Assembly (NCBI RefSeq): GCF_011682175.1
Contig: NZ_WHJG01000006.1
Span: 124,001 to 188,000 of the forward strand
DNA: 64,000 bases
Origin: Massilia frigida
Lineage (GTDB): Bacteria; Pseudomonadota; Gammaproteobacteria; Burkholderiales; Burkholderiaceae_D
Direction: 5' to 3'
Each line of letters starts with the position of its first letter. Positions within the stretch are counted from its first letter, which is position 1. The position numbers were made by a program, and so were the translations under genes. The notes beneath the pieces were generated by a model. The model did no database searches. It saw nothing but the letters and a program-made list of their open reading frames with translations, and had not been told where the DNA came from. Shown here piece after piece: positions 8,823-17,500 of the stretch.

Positions 8823-9248
8823 ATGTATATTAGCGAATTAGGGCGCCGGGCGAATGCGTCGCCGAAAGCGATCCGGCTGTATGAATCCCTGGGATTGCTG
8901 GGCCAGGTCGGCCGCAAGGGAAGCTACCGCATTTATTCGGAACAGAATGTGCAGCAGGTTCAATTGATTCGCCAGGTGCAGGCGCTGGGATTTCGGCTGG
9001 CGGACATGGGGCCGCTGCTGCACTCAGGCGCGGGCGCGCCGGACTGGGACCAGCTGGTGGCGCTGCTGGAGGCGCGGCGCGTGGCCTTGCGGGCCGAGGT
9101 GGCGCGCTTGCAGCAGCTTGACAGCAAGCTGGGCGAGGCCTGCGCCGAGTTGCGCGCCTGCCTGGCCGCGCCGGTCGCGCCCACCTTGGCCGATTGCATC
9201 GACCGTCCGCTTGACTCTGCCCCTGGGGACAAGCTGCATACTTCCTGA
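8823..9248 (+). CDS. MerR family transcriptional regulator
   Basis: A 141-residue MerR-type regulator. The N-terminal winged helix-turn-helix is clear (MYISELGRRANASPKAIRLYESLGLL, then GSYRIYSEQNVQQVQLI). A dimerisation helix rich in arginine, leucine and alanine follows (ALLEARRVALRAEVARL). Two cysteines lie near the C-terminus (GEACAELRACL), and another later. They could bind a metal or sense redox, but the spacing does not match the classical MerR or SoxR sets. The gene lies 20 bases upstream of a flavodoxin-fold oxidoreductase gene, which is its likely target and operon partner. Confidence 0.85.
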   Translation: MYISELGRRANASPKAIRLYESLGLLGQVGRKGSYRIYSEQNVQQVQLIRQVQALGFRLADMGPLLHSGAGAPDWDQLVALLEARRVALRAEVARLQQLDSKLGEACAELRACLAAPVAPTLADCIDRPLDSAPGDKLHTS

Positions 9249-9268
9249 AACTTTTTCAGGAGAATACG

Positions 9269-9862
9269 ATGGGTAGTAAAACAGGATCGCGCCGTGTTTT
9301 GATCGTCGCGGCGCATGCGTCGCAAGAAACCTTCGGTAGCGCCCTTGCGGCAGCCTATGCGGCGGCGGCGACCGCTGCGGGGCATGACGTGCGCCTGCTG
9401 GAACTGGACCGCCTGGCATTCGATCCGATCCTGCACCACGCTTACCAGGTGGTGCAGGAACTGGAAGCGGACTTGAAAACAGCGCAGGAGCATATTAAGT
9501 GGGCCGATCACCTGGTATTCGCGTATCCGGTCTGGTGGGGCAGCATTCCCGCGCTGCTCAAGGGTTTTCTCGACCGGATCATGCTGCCCGGCTTCGCATT
9601 CAAATACCGCAAGGGCAAGGCTTTTCCGGAAAAGCTGCTGAGCGGGCGCAGCGCGCATTTACTGGTGACGATGGATACGCCGCCGTGGTATTTCCGGCTG
9701 GTGTATCGCGCCCCCGCTATCCATCAGATGAAAAAGACCACGCTGGAGTTTTGCGGCGTGACGCCGGTCAAAACCCTGATGTGCGGGCCGGTGCTCGATT
9801 CGACGCCCGATAAGAGACGCGCGTGGCTGGACCAGGCCCGAGCCCTGGCCGCACGGATCTAA
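9269..9862 (+). CDS. NAD(P)H dehydrogenase (quinone)-type flavoprotein
   Basis: A 197-residue flavodoxin-like-fold oxidoreductase of the NQO1/MdaB/KefF type, expected to use FMN or FAD to reduce quinones with NAD(P)H. It shows the N-terminal phosphate-binding strand-loop (VLIVAAHASQETFGSAL) and the family segment WADHLVFAYPVWWGSIPALLKGFLDRIMLPGFAF-, here read as separate pieces from about residue 78 onward. The start has TTCAGGAGAATACG, an excellent ribosome site. It directly follows the MerR gene, suggesting induction by an electrophile or redox signal. Its last four bases overlap the convergent YdjM-like gene. Confidence 0.85.
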   Translation: MGSKTGSRRVLIVAAHASQETFGSALAAAYAAAATAAGHDVRLLELDRLAFDPILHHAYQVVQELEADLKTAQEHIKWADHLVFAYPVWWGSIPALLKGFLDRIMLPGFAFKYRKGKAFPEKLLSGRSAHLLVTMDTPPWYFRLVYRAPAIHQMKKTTLEFCGVTPVKTLMCGPVLDSTPDKRRAWLDQARALAARI

Positions 9863-10398
9863 GCGCGCGCCTTGCCTTGCTTGCCGGTGGCGAAGTACAG
9901 CGCCAGCCCGGCCAGCGCGGCCGGCAGCCATACCCAGAGCAGCTCCGAGATCATCACGATCATGCCGCGGGCGCCGAGCAAGGCTTTCAGCGACAGCGGG
10001 CTGACCCGGATGACGCGGACCGGGAAGAACAGGCGCGCATCGGACACCGGCCATGCCAGCGCCACGCCCATCCCGCCGGTGGTGAACATGTCGAGCAGGC
10101 CGTGCGATACGGCGGACGCGGCAACGAACAGGAAGGCGGCCAGGCGCGACGCCCGCAGTTGGCCTGCGAACGCCGCCGCCAGCAGACCCAGCACGATGGC
10201 GAACAGCGCCGAATGCGAGGCACCGCGGTGGCCCAGCTGGTCCGCGTAAAGGATTCCCAAGCGCATCCCGATGACGTCGAGATCGGGCACGATCGAGGCC
10301 ACCACGCCGGCCAGCAGCAAGCGGCCCGGAATGATGCGGGAGCCAAGCGCCAGGCCAATGGCAAGCGGAACAGCGGGGTGGGACAGGATGGTTGGCAT
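9859..10398 (-). CDS. YdjM/DUF457-like metal-dependent hydrolase, membrane protein
   Basis: A 179-residue inner-membrane protein of the YdjM/DUF457 group. Family landmarks are the N-terminal ILSHPAVPLA, the PDLDVIG motif, HRGASHSA and SHGLLDMFTTGG, a set of histidines and aspartates thought to bind metal at the membrane face. About four hydrophobic helices are present. I chose the ATG at 10398, where similarity to the family begins; an in-frame ATG at 10455 would add a charged extension. In Escherichia coli the homologue is LexA-regulated, but I saw no LexA box here. Function is unproven. Confidence 0.8.
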   Translation of the reverse strand: MPTILSHPAVPLAIGLALGSRIIPGRLLLAGVVASIVPDLDVIGMRLGILYADQLGHRGASHSALFAIVLGLLAAAFAGQLRASRLAAFLFVAASAVSHGLLDMFTTGGMGVALAWPVSDARLFFPVRVIRVSPLSLKALLGARGMIVMISELLWVWLPAALAGLALYFATGKQGKARA

Positions 10399-10518
10399 GG
10401 GAATCGGCGCAGTGCGTGGTCGGTATTGACGGGCGATATCATAGCGTTTCGCCATAGCTGATGGTCATCGCCGACCACTTTTATTTCACGTGCGAGGCCC
10501 GTTTGCCCGAGCGCCGCG

Positions 10519-11307
10519 CTATCGCGCGATTTTCGTCATATCCAGCTCGATCCATGTCGGCGCATGGTCGCTCGGTTTCTCGCGTCCGCGCACGTCGCGG
10601 TCGACATTGGCCGCCGTCAGCGCGCCGGCCAGCATGGGACTGAGCAGCAGATGGTCGATGCGCAGGCCGGCATCGCGTCCGTACGCATCCCGGAAGTAAT
10701 CCCAGAAGGTGAAGATGCGCTCGTCCGGATGCATGCTGCGCAGCGCGTCGGTCCAGCCCTGCGCCATCAGCCGGTGGAAGGCGTCGCGCGTTTCGGGCCG
10801 GAACAGGGCGTCGGTGACCCAGCGCTCGGGCTTGTAGACGTCCAGTTCGGTCGGAATGGCGTTAAAGTCGCCCGCCAGCACCACCGGCGCGCCGCTGGCC
10901 AGCAAGCCTTCGGCATGCGTGATCAGGCGCTCGAACCAGGCTAGCTTGTAATCGAACTTGGGACCGGGAGATGGGTTGCCGTTGGGCAGGTAAAGGCAGG
11001 CGACCAGCACGCCGTCGATGGCCGCTTCCAGGTAGCGGCTTTGCTCATCGGCATCGTCGCCCGGCAAGCCGCGCCGCACTTCGACCGGCGTGGTGCCGCG
11101 CGCCAGGATCGCCACCCCGTTCCAGCTCTTCTGGCCGATCCAGAGGGCCTGGTAGCCAGCCTCGTTGATTGCCGCTTCAGGAAAACGTTCCTGCGGCGCC
11201 TTGAGTTCCTGGAGGCAGGCGACGTCCGGTTGGGTTTCTTCCAGCCATTCACGCAGGGCGGGAAGCCGGCTGCCGATGCCGTTGATGTTGAAGGTGGCGA
11301 TGCGCAT
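10519..11307 (-). CDS. xth: Exodeoxyribonuclease III family (AP endonuclease)
   Basis: A 262-residue enzyme of the exonuclease III/ExoA family, which cuts DNA at abasic sites in base excision repair. Motifs appear in order: MRIATFNINGI, CLQELKAP with the metal-binding glutamate, WNGVAIL, YLPNGN, GDFNAIPTELDVY, IDHLLLSP, and the catalytic end KPSDHAPTWIEL. Length fits the family. The ATG at 11307 follows GGAGACCCC and begins the conserved first strand, so the longer upstream reading frame is not used. It stands alone, with no evident operon partner. Confidence 0.93.
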   Translation of the reverse strand: MRIATFNINGIGSRLPALREWLEETQPDVACLQELKAPQERFPEAAINEAGYQALWIGQKSWNGVAILARGTTPVEVRRGLPGDDADEQSRYLEAAIDGVLVACLYLPNGNPSPGPKFDYKLAWFERLITHAEGLLASGAPVVLAGDFNAIPTELDVYKPERWVTDALFRPETRDAFHRLMAQGWTDALRSMHPDERIFTFWDYFRDAYGRDAGLRIDHLLLSPMLAGALTAANVDRDVRGREKPSDHAPTWIELDMTKIAR

Positions 11308-11393
11308 GGGGTCTCCGCGTGAAGTGTCTGGGATGCTATTTTGACCGCAAATGCGCATCGGCTGCCGCACATGATGACCTTGGGTAGCGCCCC

Positions 11394-11963
11394 TTATTGC
11401 TCCGGCGGCCAATAGCCTTCCGGCTGCGCGTCCCCGACCGGGGGCGTGACCGTCATCGCCACGAAGCCGACAATGTCGTCGTCGCCGGTCAGGATGCCGG
11501 CTTGCAGGAATACATGGCGCCCGTTGACGAACCAGTAGCGGGTACGGTCGCTTTCGCAGTCCATCAGGGCGCCCTGTTCGTATTCCGGCGTCCATGCGGT
11601 GTCGTCGCGGCTGTCGCCCTCGTGGTCGTCGTCGTACTCCCCGACATCCATCACGCTGCTCCAGTCGCGCGGGCGGTGGCCCAGCGGCGCACCGAGCACC
11701 TGGCCGGCCTGCTCCAGCACCTGGTCGAACGCGGCCCAGATGCCCACTTCCAGTTCATAGTCATCGTCTTTTTTGGCATCCTCGTCGTACTGGAAGTCCA
11801 CGCCGTCGCTGGTGAAGACGAGCACTTTGCGGTGCGGACCGTTGCGGAAAAAATTGCTCACCCTGCTGTACAAGGTTTGGTCGACTGGTTCTCCGACCTC
11901 GGCGGGAAAGTCGGTGACGATCGCTTCTTTCAGCTGTTCAAGTCTGGCGGCGATGTCGTGCAT
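11394..11963 (-). CDS. Hypothetical protein
   Basis: A 189-residue soluble, strongly acidic protein (many D/E clusters, for example DEDAKKDDDYELEVG). It has no signal peptide, membrane segment or family that I recognise. Two cysteines are not paired in a motif. It is divergent from the downstream two-component kinase gene, with a 176-base spacer. Codon use is like that of its neighbours, so the reading frame is credible. Confidence 0.6.
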   Translation of the reverse strand: MHDIAARLEQLKEAIVTDFPAEVGEPVDQTLYSRVSNFFRNGPHRKVLVFTSDGVDFQYDEDAKKDDDYELEVGIWAAFDQVLEQAGQVLGAPLGHRPRDWSSVMDVGEYDDDHEGDSRDDTAWTPEYEQGALMDCESDRTRYWFVNGRHVFLQAGILTGDDDIVGFVAMTVTPPVGDAQPEGYWPPEQ

Positions 11964-12139
11964 AAGCTTGTTTGTCGGCGTTGTGATGGCCGGTGCAGTA
12001 TAGCGCCATGCGCCTTAGTGACGCAGCAACAACTTCCATGTGGAGATTGCTTTTAGGAATTGATAGTTTCGGATAGAATTGCTTTTTCCTGCGTACTGAC
12101 GCGCGCGCTTTCCCGAGGTACGCTGTTGTTCACTTTCCC

Positions 12140-13708
12140 ATGACCTTACGCTGGCACAGCACGCCCCTGGCGCGCACGGTCCTGGTTTGCCTGGTGGTCG
12201 GGGCGACCTGCCTGCGGCTGGACTGGCTCGCCACGCAGTCCTTCCATGCGCGCGAGCACGCACGGGTGGCCGAACATGTCGCCGCGCTGCGCTCGATGCT
12301 GGAACAGCGCCTGCACCTGCATCTGGCGCCGCTGGCGGCCGGGGCGGCCGTGATCCAGCTGAAACCGGACTTGACGCCGCAGCAATTCCAGCGTCTTGGC
12401 CAGAGCTTGCTCAAGGATGCGCCCGCCGTGCGCACCCTGGCGCTGTCGCCGCATGCCGTGGTGCGCGATGTGTTTCCTCCCGAGCAAGCGCGCGAGCTGC
12501 ATGCGATGCCCGGGGTGGAGCAAAGCGCGCGCGACGGCACGCTGCGGCTGGCCGGACCGATGCGGCTCAGCGATGGTGCGCTCGGCATCGTGGCGCGCCG
12601 CCCGGTCTACCTGGACCCGGACAGCCGCCTGCAATTCTGGGGTTTTGTCAGCGCGGTGATCGATTACGAACGCTTCATCGTGCTGGCGCGGCCCCTGCTG
12701 GCGGCGCCGGATATCGACATCGCGCTGCGCCATGTCAGTCCCTCCGGCGCGCCGGGGGCCGCGTTCCACGGTGTGCCCGCCACCTTTGATGGACTGGCGG
12801 AAACGGCGCTGATCTCCACCCCCGACGGTTTCTGGCAGGTCGGCGCGCGCCTGCGCGGCGGCTGGGACCAGCCGCGCCCGTACTCGCTGGCGCTGCGCCT
12901 GCTGATGCTGGCCGTCCTGCTGGTCACCGGCACGGCCACGTGGCTGCTGCGTGCCCGTGGTTTGCGCAACAAAATGCTGCTGCGCAAACTGGAGTCGGGC
13001 GAGGCGGCCAGGGTGCAGTGGGTGGCCGACACCTCGCACGAGTTGCGCACGCCGATCACGATCCTGGCGACCCACCTGGATGCCATGCAGGACGGCATCA
13101 TCGCGCCCACGCCGGCCAAGCTGGCGGTACTGTCGGACACGGTCAAGGAGATGGAGAGGCTGGTATCCGACCTGCACGTGCTGGCGCGCGCCGACGCGGG
13201 TGCGCAGGCGCTGCGCTGCGAACCCGTCGATCTGGCCGAGCTGTGCGGCGAGGTGGCGGCCGCCTTCGCGCCGCGCCTGGCCAGCCATCCGCTGCGCTAC
13301 AGCCTGGCTGACACCTTGCCGGCCGGCTGCGTGGCGCAGGGCGACCGCCAGCGTCTCGGCCAGGTGCTGGCCAATTTGCTGGGCAATTCCCTGCGCTACA
13401 CCGATGCCGGCGGCCAGTTGCGGGTGGCGCTGGCGCTGGAAGGCCAGCAGATCGTCATCCGTGTCGAGGATTCCGCCCCCGGCGTGCCGGATGCCGCGCT
13501 GGGGCGCCTGTTCGAGCGTTTCTACCGCGTCGACGAGTCGCGCAGCCGGGCCAGCGGCGGTTCCGGGCTGGGCCTGGCAATCTGCGAGGCCATCGTGGCC
13601 GGTCACGGCGGCCGCATGCAGGCCAGCCATTCGGCGCTGGGCGGCCTGTGCATCGACATTCTGCTGCCGGCCCACGCGCCGCGCGCCCACTACGGAGACT
13701 GCCCATGA
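12140..13708 (+). CDS. Sensor histidine kinase, BaeS-like, with CHASE-type sensor
   Basis: A 522-residue membrane kinase. An N-terminal signal/TM helix precedes a periplasmic domain of about 220 residues with CHASE-like features (RTLALSPHAVVRDVFPPE, then FWGFVSAVIDYERF). A second TM lies at about 255-275 (RLLMLAVLLVTGTATWLL). The kinase core follows, with the phospho-accepting histidine at residue 300 in DTSHELRTP, N-box LLGNSLRYT, and G-boxes ending SGLGLAICEAIVAGHGG. Its stop overlaps the start of the response regulator gene (ATGA). The signal is unknown. The RTX-like gene lies directly downstream of the pair, a possible target. Confidence 0.9.
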   Translation: MTLRWHSTPLARTVLVCLVVGATCLRLDWLATQSFHAREHARVAEHVAALRSMLEQRLHLHLAPLAAGAAVIQLKPDLTPQQFQRLGQSLLKDAPAVRTLALSPHAVVRDVFPPEQARELHAMPGVEQSARDGTLRLAGPMRLSDGALGIVARRPVYLDPDSRLQFWGFVSAVIDYERFIVLARPLLAAPDIDIALRHVSPSGAPGAAFHGVPATFDGLAETALISTPDGFWQVGARLRGGWDQPRPYSLALRLLMLAVLLVTGTATWLLRARGLRNKMLLRKLESGEAARVQWVADTSHELRTPITILATHLDAMQDGIIAPTPAKLAVLSDTVKEMERLVSDLHVLARADAGAQALRCEPVDLAELCGEVAAAFAPRLASHPLRYSLADTLPAGCVAQGDRQRLGQVLANLLGNSLRYTDAGGQLRVALALEGQQIVIRVEDSAPGVPDAALGRLFERFYRVDESRSRASGGSGLGLAICEAIVAGHGGRMQASHSALGGLCIDILLPAHAPRAHYGDCP

Positions 13709-14394
13709 CATCGCCCCTGGTTTTGCTGGTCGAGGATGAACCGCGCATTGCCGAGGTCCAGCTTGCCTACCTGCGCCAGGCAGGCATGCGCACCGAGCAT
13801 CTGCTGCGCGGCGACGAGGTGGTTGACTGGGTGCGCGCCAACAGGCCCGACCTGGTGCTGCTCGACCTGATGCTGCCCGGCCTGGATGGCACCGCCGTGT
13901 GCAGCCAGTTGCGCGCCTTTACCGATGTGCCGGTGATCATGGTCACCGCGCGGGTGGAGGAAATCGACCGCCTGCTCGGTTTCGACGTGGGCGCCGACGA
14001 TTATCTGTGCAAGCCGTTCAGTCCGCGCGAACTGGTGGCGCGCGCGCAGGTGTGCTTGCGCCGGCGCGGCAAGACGACGGCCGCGCCGCGCACGCCGACC
14101 AGTGCGCTGTCGATCGACGAGGAGCGCCAGTGCGCCACCTGGAACGGGGCGCGGCTGGAACTGACGGCGCAGCAATTCCGCCTGCTGAGCGTGATGGCGC
14201 GCCAGCCGGGACGCATTTTTTCGCGCGCGCAACTGCTGGAACTGGCGTTCGAGGCGGGCAGCGAGCGTTTCGACCGCGCCATCGATAGCCAGATCAAGAA
14301 TCTGCGCAAAAAGCTGTCCCAGCAGGTTGCGGACCAGGAATTGATTCATTCGGTGTACGGCGTCGGCTACCGCTTCGAATACCAGCCAGCCTGA
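13705..14394 (+). CDS. OmpR-family response regulator, BaeR-like
   Basis: A 229-residue response regulator. The receiver domain carries the acidic pair in VEDEPRIAE, the phospho-accepting aspartate in LVLLDLMLPGLDG and the conserved lysine in YLCKPFSPREL. The C-terminal winged helix has LTAQQFRLLSVMARQPGRIFSRAQLLELAF and ends SVYGVGYRFEYQ. The start is coupled to the kinase stop and preceded by GGAGACTGCCC. The QQFRLL and SERFDRAIDSQIKNLRKKL segments are BaeR-like. It likely binds direct repeats; a 21-base-period pair lies 40 bases past its stop. Confidence 0.92.
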   Translation: MTSPLVLLVEDEPRIAEVQLAYLRQAGMRTEHLLRGDEVVDWVRANRPDLVLLDLMLPGLDGTAVCSQLRAFTDVPVIMVTARVEEIDRLLGFDVGADDYLCKPFSPRELVARAQVCLRRRGKTTAAPRTPTSALSIDEERQCATWNGARLELTAQQFRLLSVMARQPGRIFSRAQLLELAFEAGSERFDRAIDSQIKNLRKKLSQQVADQELIHSVYGVGYRFEYQPA

Positions 14395-14433
14395 TCGCCA
14401 TAGCGGGTGCCCTCCTGGAGGCCATGCCCGAAT

Positions 14434-14473
14434 CCATCATTGCTCCACATTTCGCCATCATTGCACCACATTT
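14434..14473. repeat. 19-bp direct repeats, 21-bp period, upstream of the RTX-like gene
   Basis: CCATCATTGCTCCACATTT at 14434-14452 recurs as CCATCATTGCACCACATTT at 14455-14473, one mismatch, with two bases between copies. The 21-base period is two helical turns, so both copies face the same side of DNA. They lie between the response regulator gene and the RTX-like start, a natural position for an OmpR-family site. Confidence 0.6.
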
Positions 14474-14531
14474 GCTCTTCAATATGCAGGCTCGGCACAT
14501 ATCGATGCCATCCATGCACCAGGGAGAGAAA

Positions 14532-17500
14532 ATGAGTTTTGGAAAATGGGTCAAGAAAACAGTCAACAAGGTCGGCAAGTCGTTTAGCGATGTCGTCAAC
14601 GACACGGTCAAGGATATCGGCAGTGGCATCGACGACATCGGCAAGAGTTTCGACGACATGGGCGACGCGGCGCGCGGTATTGCCGAGGACATCGCGAAAC
14701 TGGGCTATACCAAGAAAAATTTCGGCAACGGTAACGACAATTTCACGTCCAGTTCGGTAGGCGGCAACTTTTTGTATGGGGGCGGCGGCAACGATACCCA
14801 GCGCGTCACGGCCGGGGCGTACAACGTGCTCAAGGGCGACGATGGGGACGATACGCTCAGCGTGCAGGTCGGCGGCTACAACAAGCTCGACGGCGGCAAC
14901 GGCAACGACAACCTGTCCGTCAGCGCGGGCGCCGATAACATCCTGATCGGCGGCGAAGGCGACGATACCATCTCGATCGGCGCCGGCGCGAGCGCCGAAA
15001 TCGATGGCGGCGGCGGCAACGACCGCATCAGCGTGGCCGCGGGCGGCGCGGTCAAGGTGACCGACTGGAACGGCCACAACACCATCAGCTACAACGCCTT
15101 GTCGGGATCGGTCAACACGGGCGGCGGCAACGATACCGTCACCGGCACCGGCGCCAAGAACACCATCAATACCAATGATGGCGACGACAAGGTCGACATG
15201 AGCGGCGTGAGCAACACGGTGAACGTGGGCAACGGCAACAATACCGTCAACCTGGGCGGCGGCAGCAATGTGGTCAACGCCGGCAACGGCAGCGACCGCA
15301 TCACGGTTGGCGGCGGCCGGAATGTGGTCAACGCGGGCGATGGCGCCAACGTCATCAAGGCCGATGGCATCGCCAACAAGATCGCGACCGGCAGCGGCGC
15401 CGACAAGGTGACCGTGGGTGCCGTGTCGAACGAGATCAGTACCGGCGCGGGCAACGATGAAGTTACCGCCAGCAGCGCCAGCAACATCATCGATACGGGC
15501 GACGGCAACGATACGGTCAAGCTCGACGGCGCATCGAACATTGTTCGCACCGGCAACAACGACGATAGCGTCAATGCAACGGGCGGCTCGAATGTGCTGG
15601 AACTGGGCAGCGGCAACAACAGCGCCAATGCGGCGGGCTTGTCGAACGTCATCAAGGCGGGCGATGGCAATGACAGCGTGGTGGCCATGGGCGGCGTCAA
15701 CACCGTTTCGCTCGCCCACGGCGACAACAGCGTCACCGTCGGTGGCGGCGCCAACATCGTGACGACTGGCAATGGCAACGACAAGATCAACGCTTACGGC
15801 GGCAGCAATACTTTGACCATCGGCAACGGCAGCGACAAGCTGGTGGCGCTGGGCGGCATCAACGTGGTGGTTGCGGGCGATGGCAACGACAACCTCATCG
15901 CCGGTGGCGGCGCCAACGTGATCGGCAGTGGCGGCGGCACCAACAATATCCTCGTGGGTGGCTTGCTGAACGTGGTCTACAGCGGCGGCGGCAGCAACAA
16001 GGTCGGCGCACTCGGCAATACCAACGCGCTGGTGAGCAATGGCGCGTCGAACTTGCTGGCGGCGGTCGGCAATACCAACGTGGTGCTGGCCAACGGCGGC
16101 AAGAATACCGTGCTGGCGGCCGGCATGGGCAATCTGGTCGCCAGCACGGTCGGCGGCAACACGGTGGCGGCGGTCGGCGGCGCCAATGTCATCCTGACCG
16201 AAGTGGGCGGGATGCTCGATGCCGCCAGCGGCGGCCTGGGCAAGGTGCTGGCCGGCGCGGTGCCCGACAAGACCATTGCCACGGCGATCAACAGCGCCAC
16301 CGGCAAGCTGAGCGCCGCCATCCAGAGCGGCAGCGGCAAGGATGTGGTGATCGCGGTCGGCGGCACCAACGTCATGTATACCGGCGCGCAGGATGATGTG
16401 GTCGCTGCCATCGGCGGCAATAACGTGCTGCTGGCCAACGGCGGCAATAACGTCAGCACGGCGATCGGCTCGAATAACCTGGTGATCAATACCGCCGGCA
16501 ACAACGTGATCACGACCCTGGGCAGCGCGAACGTGGTGCTGACCGGCGTGGGCGAGGGCATCACCGACCTGGCCAAAAAACTGGACAAGGCCGTGTCCGG
16601 CAGCGCCACCAGCGCGATTTCCAAATTCCTCGGCAACAATTTGGCCAAGGGCGACGGCAACGACATCGTCACCGCCATCGGTTCGGCCAACGTGGTCTAC
16701 ACCGGCACCGGCAACGACGTGATTACGACGCTCGGCTCGACCAACGTGGTGTGGGCAGGCGCGGGCAACGACGTGGTGACCACGGCTGGCTCGAACAATA
16801 TCGTGTGGGCCGACGCTGGCGTGGATATCGTCAGCGCTGCCGGCAACAATAACCTGATCGTGACCGGCAATTATGCCGAGGTGGCGGCCACCGCCGTCGG
16901 CCTGGTCGATGCGGTCGCCGCTGGCGTCGCGGCCATCGATCTGGTCGGCAAGGCCGGCCTGGCTGGCGCGGCCAGCAGCCAGGGCGGCACGGAAGTGGTC
17001 ACCGTGATGGGCAAGAACAATGTGGTGGTCGGCGCCAGCGGCGCGACCGTCATCACCGCGCTGGGCAGCAATAATCTGCTGGTGACCGGCGCCGGTGACG
17101 ATGTCATCAGCGCGGCCGGCAGCAAGACCGGCATCGTGGCCGGTGCCGGCAACGATGTGGTGACCGCGCTCGGCTCGTACAACGTGGTCGTGGCGGGCGA
17201 GGGCAACAACGTCGTCACCGCCATCGGCAAGGGCAACCTGCTCAGCGGCGGCAGCGGCAACGATGTGCTCACGGCGATCGCGGTCGGCTCCGCCGGCACC
17301 ACCAAATCGAACCTGAACGTGGTGCTCGGCGGCGACGGCAACAATGTCATGACCGTGGTCGGCAAGGACAATATCGCCATCAGCGGCAGCGGCAAGGATG
17401 TGCTGGCCATGGCATCGTACGGCTCGCAAGAGAAAACGACCGAAACCGGCAAGGAAGGCGCCGATACCACGACCACCAGCACCACCAAGTTCGACACCCA

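Noticed and set aside
15200-17300. Possible CRISPR array or satellite, from the regular 54-bp spacing
   Set aside because: The period is coding (18 codons), units are diverged at wobble positions and there are no constant repeats with unique spacers.
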